Assembly (NCBI GenBank): GCA_030647845.1
Contig: JAUSIO010000064.1
Location: forward strand, 1-5,702
From: a bacterium
GTDB taxonomy: Bacteria; Patescibacteriota; Minisyncoccia; Phycocordibacterales; SBAW01
Direction of reading: 5' to 3'
DNA length: 5,702 bases
The notes under the pieces were generated by a model that did not search any database, was not told where the DNA came from, and saw nothing but the letters and a program-made list of their open reading frames with translations. Both the position numbers and the translations under genes were made by a program. Position 1 is the first letter of the stretch. Each line of letters opens with the position of its first letter. Shown one piece after another: positions 1 through 5,172 of the stretch.

Positions 1-393
1 GAAGGCAAATTCCATATACTTGTACCTCCCCCACAAAAACAGGTCTACCTTAACCCTGTGGCCCTCTTGTAGCCACGCAGCCGACTTTTTGGCCTTAAGC
101 TGCATGTCATGGTCGCCGGTCCCAATCTTTACCTGTACCGATTTGGTCTCGGTGGTGTGCGATTTGGCCTTTATCTCCTTGCGCTTCTTCTCCTGCTCGT
201 AGTGGAATTTACCATACTCCATTATTTTTGCAACCGGCGGCACCGCGTTGGGCGATATCTCGATAAGGTCGAGCCCCGCTTCCTGCGCGCGATTGATTGC
301 CTCCGACAATGCCAACACGCCAAAGTTCTCTCCTTCGGGGCCGATGACGCGCACTTCCTTGGCGCGGATATTGTGATTTACTCGAGTATCCAA
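1..393 (-). CDS. infC: Translation initiation factor IF-3, 5' part (runs off the left edge)
   Basis: IF-3 binds the 30S subunit, keeps it apart from 50S and checks start-codon pairing. The reverse strand reads RVNHNIRAKEVRVIGPEGEN, then GVLALSEAINRAQEAGLDL and IEISPNAVPPVAKIMEYGKF, which is the classic IF-3 N-domain wording. After a lysine-rich linker (about residues 72-85) comes the start of the C-domain, with KSVQVKIGTGDHD, KKSAAWLQEGHRVKV and LWGRYKYMEFAF. The last segment replaces the usual RGREM-like motif. 131 codons are visible, and roughly 40-50 C-terminal residues should lie beyond position 1. No in-frame ATG lies between the upstream stop (near 476) and the RVNHNIR motif. I chose TTG at 391-393 (MDTRVNHNIR); CTG at 412-414 is the main alternative. 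No Shine-Dalgarno sequence precedes either. The product is certain and the start is not. Confidence 0.95.
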   Translation of the reverse strand, partial: MDTRVNHNIRAKEVRVIGPEGENFGVLALSEAINRAQEAGLDLIEISPNAVPPVAKIMEYGKFHYEQEKKRKEIKAKSHTTETKSVQVKIGTGDHDMQLKAKKSAAWLQEGHRVKVDLFLWGRYKYMEFAF

Positions 394-415
394 AGTGGGT
401 GGTGTGTTGCACAGG

Positions 416-424
416 AGTATAACA
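416..424 (-). promoter_or_regulatory. Candidate extended -10 promoter for infC
   Basis: The minus strand reads TGTTATACT, which fits TGnTATAAT with one mismatch. No good -35 exists; that region falls in the T-tract of the upstream terminator. Transcription would start near position 409 and leave a leader of only about 16 nt before the TTG start. It sits between the terminator of the preceding gene and infC, where a promoter is needed. Inferred from consensus only. Confidence 0.4.
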
Positions 425-435
425 GGGTTATATGC

Positions 436-464
436 AAAAGAAAAGCCCCGCGCGCAGCGCGGGG
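436..464 (-). terminator. Rho-independent terminator of the 108-aa gene
   Basis: On the minus strand an 8-bp perfect GC stem, CCCCGCGC / GCGCGGGG (446-464) with a 3-nt loop, is followed by CTTTTCTTTT. It begins 6 nt after the stop codon of the upstream gene and separates it from infC. On the plus strand no T-run follows the stem, so it acts in one direction only. Confidence 0.88.
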
Positions 465-469
465 ATGGG

Positions 470-796
470 CTAGTCTATAACTTCGACATGTCGGACGTAC
501 GGGCCGATCTGTTGAGCAATTCCGAGCGGGTCGAGTTGGCAGACCACGACTACGAAGCTTCGATCGTGTTTTGGCGGCCACCTGCCCGAGTTGCAGATAG
601 GATTGATTGCCGCCGGATCAAATTGAAGCTGTTGTGAATCTCCCAAGGAAAACAGAATCCCCAAGACGCTGTCGCTGAACGCAATCTTTAGACGGTCGCC
701 CGGCTTAATTCCTGCCAAGACCAAGAAACGAGCAACACCGTTTGGATTCTGTGTGAACCCGGCTTGTCTTCTAGTCGGTCTTTGTGCCGCGGACAT
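470..796 (-). CDS. Hypothetical protein, 108 aa
   Basis: I do not recognise a family. The protein starts with a basic segment (MSAAQRPTRRQAG), followed by GVARFLVLAGIKPGDRLKIA and a hydrophobic, probably beta-rich middle, then a segment with KHDRSFVVVVCQ, and ends PYVRHVEVID. It has no signal peptide or clear membrane helix, so a small soluble cytoplasmic protein is likely. The ATG at 794-796 is preferred over an in-frame ATG 13 codons upstream, because it follows a good Shine-Dalgarno sequence and because the upstream ATG overlaps the -10 element and would not be transcribed. The gene is monocistronic: sigma-70-type promoter at 831-859, short leader, and a terminator 6 nt past the stop. These expression signals make it a credible real gene despite the missing homology. 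It could be lineage-specific. Confidence 0.7.
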   Translation of the reverse strand: MSAAQRPTRRQAGFTQNPNGVARFLVLAGIKPGDRLKIAFSDSVLGILFSLGDSQQLQFDPAAINPICNSGRWPPKHDRSFVVVVCQLDPLGIAQQIGPYVRHVEVID

Positions 797-801
797 CTTT
801 T

Positions 802-808
802 CCCCTTT
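802..808 (-). promoter_or_regulatory. Ribosome binding site that decides the start of the 108-aa gene
   Basis: AAAGGGG lies 5 nt upstream of the ATG at 796 on the minus strand. It is the only strong Shine-Dalgarno-like sequence before a start codon in this window, and it favours the internal ATG over the one at 835. Confidence 0.7.
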
Positions 809-823
809 ACAATGTCCTGTTTC

Positions 824-854
824 GCTACAAAACATAGCACGGAGCTACAAAACA
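824..854. repeat. 11-bp direct repeat over the promoter, possible operator
   Basis: GCTACAAAACA occurs at 824-834 and again at 844-854, so the two copies are 20 bp apart, about two turns of the helix. One copy lies in the spacer next to the -35 element and the other covers part of the -10 element and the predicted start point. This spacing and placement would suit a repressor binding one face of the DNA. The repeat is seen directly; the operator role is inferred. Confidence 0.45.
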
Positions 855-859
855 GTCAA
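831..859 (-). promoter_or_regulatory. Sigma-70-type promoter of the 108-aa gene
   Basis: The minus strand carries TTGACT (854-859) and TATGTT (831-836), separated by exactly 17 bp. Each hexamer is close to consensus. Transcription is predicted to start near 824, giving a leader of about 28 nt that contains the Shine-Dalgarno sequence. Confidence 0.7.
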
Positions 860-935
860 TTTTCCGACCGGTAAGAAAAAGCAGCGCCAAACGGCATCGT
901 GGGTGTTCGGCCATTAGTAATTAACTATATACAGT

Positions 936-1424
936 ATGAACTTCTTCTATAATCATTTGGTGCATGGGTTCGTTGGACTTGCGGCAATGGCTTCTGTCGG
1001 GTTGGGTGGCTCTGTAATAGCCCAACAAGCACAGGCTCATGCCAATGTGCAAGCCAAGGTTCACATAGATAGTAAAGTAGATACGGACAAAAAAGCAGAC
1101 AAGAGGGAACATAAAGAGGCAAAGCACTCCTCTGTTGTGTCGAAGCATATTGATGTCATTATTGGTGCAAACAGTCGCGTACTGGTACACGGCGCTACTG
1201 TGACCGCGGTTTCGAGCACCTCTGTCAGTGCCAAGAGCTCGATTGGTGCATCGGTTATCAACTGGGCGGTAAACACTGACTCTGCCAAGATTGTCGTCAA
1301 AGGAGACGGCATTGCCACGCTAGGCTCGATTGTAATAGGTGACACGGTAAACTTTGCAGGTAAGCTCTCCAGCACATCAGCCTTTACGGTCAACGCAAGT
1401 GTGCTCCAAGACAAGACTCGCTAA
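936..1424 (+). CDS. Secreted DUF5666-like protein, 162 aa
   Basis: The first ~35 residues have a hydrophobic core (GFVGLAAMASVGLGGSVIA) ending in AQAHA, which looks like a Sec signal peptide or an N-terminal anchor. Next comes a lysine-, histidine- and aspartate-rich linker (about 40-70), then a small beta domain (about 73-160) with ATVTAVSSTSVSAK, GDGIATLGSIVIGDTVNFAG and a final FTVNASVLQD. The pattern 'TVTAVS ... I.IGDTV...G' is typical of DUF5666-type OB-like domains; their molecular role is not established. The start is the first ATG in frame, followed at once by the signal sequence, and has no Shine-Dalgarno sequence. The AT-rich stretch 913-935 probably holds the promoter, but no single -10 stands out. 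A hairpin follows the stop by about 20 nt. Its position directly upstream of the sigma pair suggests a role in, or control by, the same envelope pathway. Confidence 0.85.
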   Translation: MNFFYNHLVHGFVGLAAMASVGLGGSVIAQQAQAHANVQAKVHIDSKVDTDKKADKREHKEAKHSSVVSKHIDVIIGANSRVLVHGATVTAVSSTSVSAKSSIGASVINWAVNTDSAKIVVKGDGIATLGSIVIGDTVNFAGKLSSTSAFTVNASVLQDKTR

Positions 1425-1440
1425 CTTATACAGCGCGGTC

Positions 1441-1446
1441 TACAAT
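1441..1446 (+). promoter_or_regulatory. Candidate -10 element upstream of the sigma gene
   Basis: TACAAT differs from TATAAT at one base and lies within TCTACAATAGA. The -35 region is poor. The predicted start point is 1453, inside the left arm of the hairpin, so RNA made here could not form the full outer stem. Weak, from consensus only. Confidence 0.3.
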
Positions 1447-1486
1447 AGACGGATGAAAGGGAACGCCCTCTCATCCGTCTTTGTGT
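1447..1486 (+). terminator. Strong hairpin: probable terminator reaching the sigma start codon
   Basis: AGACGGATGA (1447-1456) pairs perfectly with TCATCCGTCT (1471-1480), and AGGG / CCCT extends the stem inside after one mismatch, leaving loop AACG. TTTGTGT follows, a short and imperfect T-tract. It is well placed to end the DUF5666-like transcript. Unusually, the downstream ATG (1487) begins only 6 nt after the stem, so in any read-through RNA the hairpin would hinder ribosome access to the sigma gene. Confidence 0.7.
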
Positions 1487-2008
1487 ATGGATGATAAACA
1501 GCAACAATTTGCGGCCGTGTTTGAAAAACACTCCAACGAACTCTTCCGGCACTGCACTATGCGCCTCTCCGACCGCGAGCGCGCACTTGAACTGACTCAG
1601 GAAACATTCCTGCGTGCGTGGAAGTATGCTGAGCGAGGCGAGGAGGTACGCCAGTGGCGCGCACTCCTCTACCGTATCCTCAACAACTTAATTGTGGATG
1701 AGTACCGCAAACACACCAGTCAGTCGCTCGACGCACTGCTTGAGAACGAGGAGACGCAGGTCGCGGTCGAGGGCGCGCTCCTGCGCGACGAGGTCGATGC
1801 GCTGGAGAGTGCAATGGTACGGTTTGACAGCGCTCGGGCGCTTGTAGCACTCAAAGAACTTACCGAACCCTATCGCACCGCGCTAGTCTGCCGCTACATC
1901 GACGGTCTCTCGCCGCGTGAGATTGCCGAATGTATGCAGGAGAGCGAAAATGCAATATCGGTGCGGATACACCGCGGGCTCAAAAAACTCCGAACGGTAC
2001 TCAAGTAA
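1487..2008 (+). CDS. ECF-type RNA polymerase sigma factor, 173 aa
   Basis: An alternative sigma factor of the extracytoplasmic-function group, which directs RNA polymerase to a specialised promoter set. Region 2 is clear: ALELTQETFLRAWKYAERG (about 33-51) is the region 2.2 core-binding helix, and WRALLYRILNNLIVDEYRKH (57-76) is regions 2.3-2.4, for -10 melting and recognition. An acidic linker follows (about 80-115), then region 4 (about 117-172) with LKELTEPYRTALVCRYIDGL, SPREIAECM and the recognition helix ISVRIHRGLKKLR. Regions 1 and 3 are absent and the length is normal, as expected for ECF factors. ATG at 1487 is preferred; a TTG two codons upstream (1481) is possible but lies on the end of the hairpin. 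No Shine-Dalgarno sequence is present. The anti-sigma gene follows 6 bp later, so the two are almost surely co-transcribed. Confidence 0.95.
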   Translation: MDDKQQQFAAVFEKHSNELFRHCTMRLSDRERALELTQETFLRAWKYAERGEEVRQWRALLYRILNNLIVDEYRKHTSQSLDALLENEETQVAVEGALLRDEVDALESAMVRFDSARALVALKELTEPYRTALVCRYIDGLSPREIAECMQESENAISVRIHRGLKKLRTVLK

Positions 2009-2014
2009 AACACT

Positions 2015-2782
2015 ATGAACAAATTTTTTAAACATATAGAAAAAGAAACAAAACACATCCGCTTGAGCGATGCTGAGAAAGGCGTGATGCGTGCGCGCCT
2101 GCACGAAGCAATGGGTGTGTCTGTGCAACCGCGCGCCACCCGGAGCCCTTATACCCACTGGTTTTTTATGTCGCGCTCTTTTGCGTTCGCGCTTGTGCTT
2201 GCGGTGCTTGTAGGAGGAGGCACCACTTTTGCCGCCGAGGGTTCTCTGCCTGGCGACTTGCTATATCCCGTAAAAATCCACGTCAGTGAGCAGGTAGAGA
2301 CAGCACTGGCGCTGTCGCCCAAAGCAAAGGTTGCCGTCAATACCAAACTTGCACAGAGGCGTATTACAGAGGTCGAGGTGCTTGCTGTGCGCGGCACCTT
2401 GGACGCCAACATAACCGCGCAAGCTGAAGAAGATTTTGACTATCACACCGCGCAGGTGATGGCTCTGACGCACCAAAAAAATAACAAAGCGCACCGCGAG
2501 GACCGTGCTACATTTTCGGCAAAAATCAGCGCTTCGCTCGATGGCGACGACGATACTGGTACCAGCACACTGTCTGTCGCCGCCCCTGCCCGGGAAGAAA
2601 AAGAAAAACCAGCCAAACGGTCGGCAAAAGAGAATTCGGATAATTTTAAGCAGCACGTGCGCACGCGGGTGCAAACAATCCTCGACCTTGAGGAGGAGGA
2701 CCGTACCGAAGCACCCTCGACTGACTCCGAAGACCGCGCACCGCACGAGCAAGATACCTCGGGTAGGGGAGAAGGACAGTGA
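2015..2782 (+). CDS. Membrane-anchored anti-sigma factor candidate, DUF5667-like, 255 aa
   Basis: Single-pass membrane protein. Residues 1-52 are cytoplasmic, with a charged helical stretch (RLSDAEKGVMRARLHEAM) suited to holding the sigma factor. One membrane helix spans about 54-73 (FAFALVLAVLVGGGTTFA). It is followed at once by AEGSLPGDLLYPVKI and SPKAKVAVNTKLAQRRITEV, the hallmark of DUF5667 domains found beside ECF sigma factors in Patescibacteria. The outer domain continues as a helical region, and about residues 170-255 are low-complexity and highly charged (runs of E, D, K and R), probably disordered. It starts 6 bp after the sigma stop without a Shine-Dalgarno sequence, so translation may depend on ribosomes finishing the sigma gene. 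Anti-sigma activity is inferred from gene order and topology; the family signature is seen directly. Confidence 0.85.
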   Translation: MNKFFKHIEKETKHIRLSDAEKGVMRARLHEAMGVSVQPRATRSPYTHWFFMSRSFAFALVLAVLVGGGTTFAAEGSLPGDLLYPVKIHVSEQVETALALSPKAKVAVNTKLAQRRITEVEVLAVRGTLDANITAQAEEDFDYHTAQVMALTHQKNNKAHREDRATFSAKISASLDGDDDTGTSTLSVAAPAREEKEKPAKRSAKENSDNFKQHVRTRVQTILDLEEEDRTEAPSTDSEDRAPHEQDTSGRGEGQ

Positions 2783-2811
2783 CTATATCCAAAGAATCAA
2801 GTTCACTCTAT

Positions 2812-3582
2812 CTAATTCTGTGCTGGAGGCACGGGCGGCGTAGAAGGAACAAACTTCCAAATCATTCGTACATCCGGCCTATTCCATAGTTGAACAAAAA
2901 GAATAAAGCAGCATAGCATCAACACCGCAGCAAATAAACCACCATACGGTACAGGACCTGCAACTAAGAAATCAAAGGAGGCATGCAAGAGTGAGGCGTA
3001 GACGATGCCTTGAGCTATGATTGCTGTTTTGTTGCCGCTTGAAAACTTTGCCTTTCCCACAAAATAACCCACTATGCCGGTAAAAGTGACATGAGCTAAA
3101 GTGCTGAACAACCCTCTAAAGGCAGTCCCTACTATAAAAATTGTAGCGGTTTGATTTGTGTACAACTCAAGAAAATAAAAAATATTCTCCACAAAAGAGA
3201 AACCGAGCGCGATAGTAATGCCGTATACAATACCATCAAAAACTTGGTTGAAGTCGTGACTAAAATATACATTTGCTCGCAAAACTATATATTTTGCCAG
3301 TTCTTCTATTGGACCTACCAAAAACACCGCAAGGGTAGTAAGTGCAAGTGGGGTTGCCTTTGTACTAATGGCACTAATGGTTAGAAGGTCGTCAGGCAGA
3401 CCAAGACCCTTAAATAATACGAGTTCGAAAACACCTGCACCTATACCAGCAGTTATTGCAGCATAAAAACAGTTTCTCATTAGTCTGCCAGGCTCTGGTT
3501 CTGACCTATCTTGCCATCGGATAAACCAAAACCAAAGAGCAATAGGCAAAACTACCGCAACGAGAAAGACGATATAAGGCAT
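2812..3582 (-). CDS. prsW: PrsW-family intramembrane metalloprotease, 256 aa
   Basis: Polytopic membrane protein of peptidase family M82. All three signature motifs are visible: EExxK (E93, E94, K97 in PIEELAKY), FxxxE (F128, E132 in GFSFVENIFY) and HxxxD (H200, D204 in LLHASFDF). The family's DRSEPEP loop follows the first membrane helix (residues 25-31), and R156 and H164 are also typical positions. About seven or eight hydrophobic segments can be seen and the length is normal. In Bacillus subtilis, PrsW makes the first cut in the anti-sigma factor RsiW; other family members have other or unknown substrates. The start ATG (3580-3582) lies 4 bp after the stop of the DUF4190-like gene, so the two form an operon. 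The 3' end faces the anti-sigma gene, 29 bp away, which makes that protein an obvious candidate substrate. That link is inference. Confidence 0.93.
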   Translation of the reverse strand: MPYIVFLVAVVLPIALWFWFIRWQDRSEPEPGRLMRNCFYAAITAGIGAGVFELVLFKGLGLPDDLLTISAISTKATPLALTTLAVFLVGPIEELAKYIVLRANVYFSHDFNQVFDGIVYGITIALGFSFVENIFYFLELYTNQTATIFIVGTAFRGLFSTLAHVTFTGIVGYFVGKAKFSSGNKTAIIAQGIVYASLLHASFDFLVAGPVPYGGLFAAVLMLCCFILFVQLWNRPDVRMIWKFVPSTPPVPPAQN

Positions 3583-3586
3583 CCGA

Positions 3587-3943
3587 TTATTGCGACAGCG
3601 CCTCTATGACAGCGCCAGACATCGAGCTGTTCGTCTTGAAAAGATCTGGGTGGGTGTTTACATAAACGCCCAATCCCATACCTATTATCATAAAGACGGC
3701 AGACAATGCTATGGCTGTTATTCCGAGGGCTTTTTCTCCTTTTCTAAGTGAAAGCACACCGAGGATAATCCCTACAATACCAAAAACTATAGGAACGAAG
3801 AGCAAAGAAACAACACCACAAACCAATCCTATAATGCCCTGTGTCATGCCGGGGTGTTTAGGGGCTACTGCTGGCACACCAACTGGTTGGTAGGTTCCTT
3901 GTGGTTGCGGCTGTCCTTGCGGCTGTACAAAAGTCTGTTCCAT
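3587..3943 (-). CDS. DUF4190-like small membrane protein, 118 aa
   Basis: Residues 1-34 are rich in glutamine and proline (QPQGQPQPQGTYQP) and probably flexible and cytoplasmic. Two membrane helices follow at about 36-65 and 72-94, joined by the short loop LRKGEKALG. The pattern GIIGLVCGVVSLLF ... GIVGIILGVLSLRKGEKALG is characteristic of DUF4190 domains, whose function is unknown. The final ~24 residues are polar and likely outside. It is the first gene of a two-gene operon with the PrsW-like protease (4-bp gap), so it may be an accessory or partner of the protease. The ATG at 3943 is the only sensible start; its leader is about 22 nt and has no Shine-Dalgarno sequence. Confidence 0.85.
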   Translation of the reverse strand: MEQTFVQPQGQPQPQGTYQPVGVPAVAPKHPGMTQGIIGLVCGVVSLLFVPIVFGIVGIILGVLSLRKGEKALGITAIALSAVFMIIGMGLGVYVNTHPDLFKTNSSMSGAVIEALSQ

Positions 3944-3971
3944 GAAATGTTCAACTATGAATAATGCATTA

Positions 3972-3980
3972 ACTATAACA
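3972..3980 (-). promoter_or_regulatory. Extended -10 promoter for the DUF4190-like/PrsW operon
   Basis: The minus strand reads TGTTATAGT, an extended -10 with one mismatch in the hexamer. The predicted start is near 3965, giving a leader of about 22 nt before the ATG at 3943. No recognisable -35: that position is occupied by the -10 of the divergent promoter. Confidence 0.5.
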
Positions 3981-3991
3981 TACAGAAATTG

Positions 3992-4000
3992 TGGTATAGT
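3992..4000 (+). promoter_or_regulatory. Extended -10 promoter for the 363-aa membrane protein
   Basis: TGGTATAGT matches the extended -10 pattern with one mismatch in the hexamer. The predicted start is near 4007, leaving a leader of about 25 nt before the ATG at 4032. It forms a near mirror image of the minus-strand element at 3972-3980; the two hexamers are 17 bp apart. Confidence 0.5.
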
Positions 4001-4031
4001 AGTGTTGCAAGTTTTTTATATTTGTGACCTT

Positions 4032-5123
4032 ATGCTTAATAAACTCGATTTCGTAAAAGAAGAAATTCGTTCCATACTCGGTGTTGAACAAAAGCCAAAA
4101 AGGATTGGCGCGTTAAAGTATTTCTTTGCCAGAATAGGCCAGGCTGTCAAACTCGTTTTCACGGAGAAAGAAATTATACTTTTTGCACTGCTTCAGTGGG
4201 TTGCAATCGGATTAGGATATTTTCTTTGGGTACAAATGTTAAACTGGATACCTGATGAGGTTTGGCGAAGTGCTGAAAATTCAGATTCTGGTTCAATTGC
4301 CGATGTCGTTCTCCTCGCTTGGTCTTTTATAATTGTCGGTATCGTCGCATTGCCAATCGGAATTTTGAACGCCTGCATAGGAGCAGTTCATTTTTTACAT
4401 CGTCAAGGCAGACCCTCTACAATTGCAACGTGTCTTCAAATAGTTTTACCGAGAGTTTGGCCGCTTTGGGTTTTTAGTTGGACCGACAGTTGGATTACAG
4501 TATGGCAAATTCTCAAACGTCTTCCGAAAAAGCGCGGGAGCGGTAATTCAGTTTTGAGCGAAACATTGTACTATGCGTGGAAGCTAGGAACAATCGGAGT
4601 ATTGCCCGCGCTTTTGTCGGGACGAGGATTGATTGACGCTGGAAAAGATTCGGTCTTGCTCGTAAAAAATAAAATTGCTGACACGTCACTCTTGAGAGTT
4701 GGGTACTCTCTCATCTGCTGGGTTATTGGCGTGAGTACCTACATTGGCACAATTTTCTTTTTTATCTTTTTTGACAACCTCGTACCCGACGGCGAAATAT
4801 ACTCCACGATATACGAATTTTATTTCTGGGCTGGCGTACCCATTTTGGTATCGGTGGGAGTTATTCTCTTATTTTTGAGACCAATTTATACCATTTCCTC
4901 GGCCGATATTTATGCGGATTATCTGCAGGAACAAAACCAACCCCTTTTCTTACCTAAACCACCATCCAAAACGGTGAGTGCTATTGTGGCTGTCTTCGTA
5001 CTTCTGGCCATCATCGGTGCGGTGGTGTTGTATCGAGACCAGCTCGGTATAACGGCCATGCTTGCTATGCCATATACCCAAGAAAACAGCCCGGAAATGG
5101 GGTCAGGCAATGGAGTCAGGTAG
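4032..5123 (+). CDS. Polytopic membrane protein of unknown function, 363 aa
   Basis: A soluble N-terminus (MLNKLDFVKEEIRSILGVEQ) is followed by hydrophobic segments at about 48-70, 90-122, 140-150, 185-196, 222-247, 265-285 and 315-335. Motifs include KEIILFALLQWVAIGLGYF, a loop HRQGRPSTIATCLQIVLPRV, an amphipathic stretch with ALLSGRGLIDAGKDSVLLVK, and ISSADIYADYLQ before the last helix. The overall plan faintly recalls DUF6159-type membrane proteins, but I would not assign it. The reading frame stays open 30 codons upstream (ATG at 3942), but that extension would read through the divergent promoter and is not needed. ATG at 4032 fits the predicted start point. No Shine-Dalgarno sequence. 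It is divergent from the PrsW operon and may share its regulation. No terminator follows immediately. Confidence 0.85.
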   Translation: MLNKLDFVKEEIRSILGVEQKPKRIGALKYFFARIGQAVKLVFTEKEIILFALLQWVAIGLGYFLWVQMLNWIPDEVWRSAENSDSGSIADVVLLAWSFIIVGIVALPIGILNACIGAVHFLHRQGRPSTIATCLQIVLPRVWPLWVFSWTDSWITVWQILKRLPKKRGSGNSVLSETLYYAWKLGTIGVLPALLSGRGLIDAGKDSVLLVKNKIADTSLLRVGYSLICWVIGVSTYIGTIFFFIFFDNLVPDGEIYSTIYEFYFWAGVPILVSVGVILLFLRPIYTISSADIYADYLQEQNQPLFLPKPPSKTVSAIVAVFVLLAIIGAVVLYRDQLGITAMLAMPYTQENSPEMGSGNGVR

Positions 5124-5172
5124 CGTTTTTTCTTGCGGAAAAGCTACCCCACCAGTTTGTGTCCGAGTTAAG

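Noticed and set aside
109..480. Plus-strand open frame of 123 codons
   Set aside because: It lies antisense to infC, whose protein motifs are unmistakable, and its own translation has no recognisable features or ribosome site.
395..637. Plus-strand open frame of 80 codons
   Set aside because: It runs through the minus-strand terminator and antisense to the 108-aa gene, which has a promoter, Shine-Dalgarno sequence and terminator.
1061..1414. Minus-strand open frame of 117 codons
   Set aside because: Antisense of the DUF5666-like gene; the plus-strand protein has a signal peptide and a domain pattern.
2261..2752. Minus-strand open frame of 163 codons
   Set aside because: Antisense of the anti-sigma gene, whose DUF5667-type signature and link to the sigma gene are clear.
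3151..3384. Plus-strand open frame of 77 codons
   Set aside because: Antisense of the PrsW-like gene, which carries all catalytic motifs.
5121..5146. Inverted repeat TAGC...GCTA after the 363-aa gene, considered as its terminator
   Set aside because: The T-run lies inside the stem rather than after it on the plus strand, and the pairing has an internal bulge.
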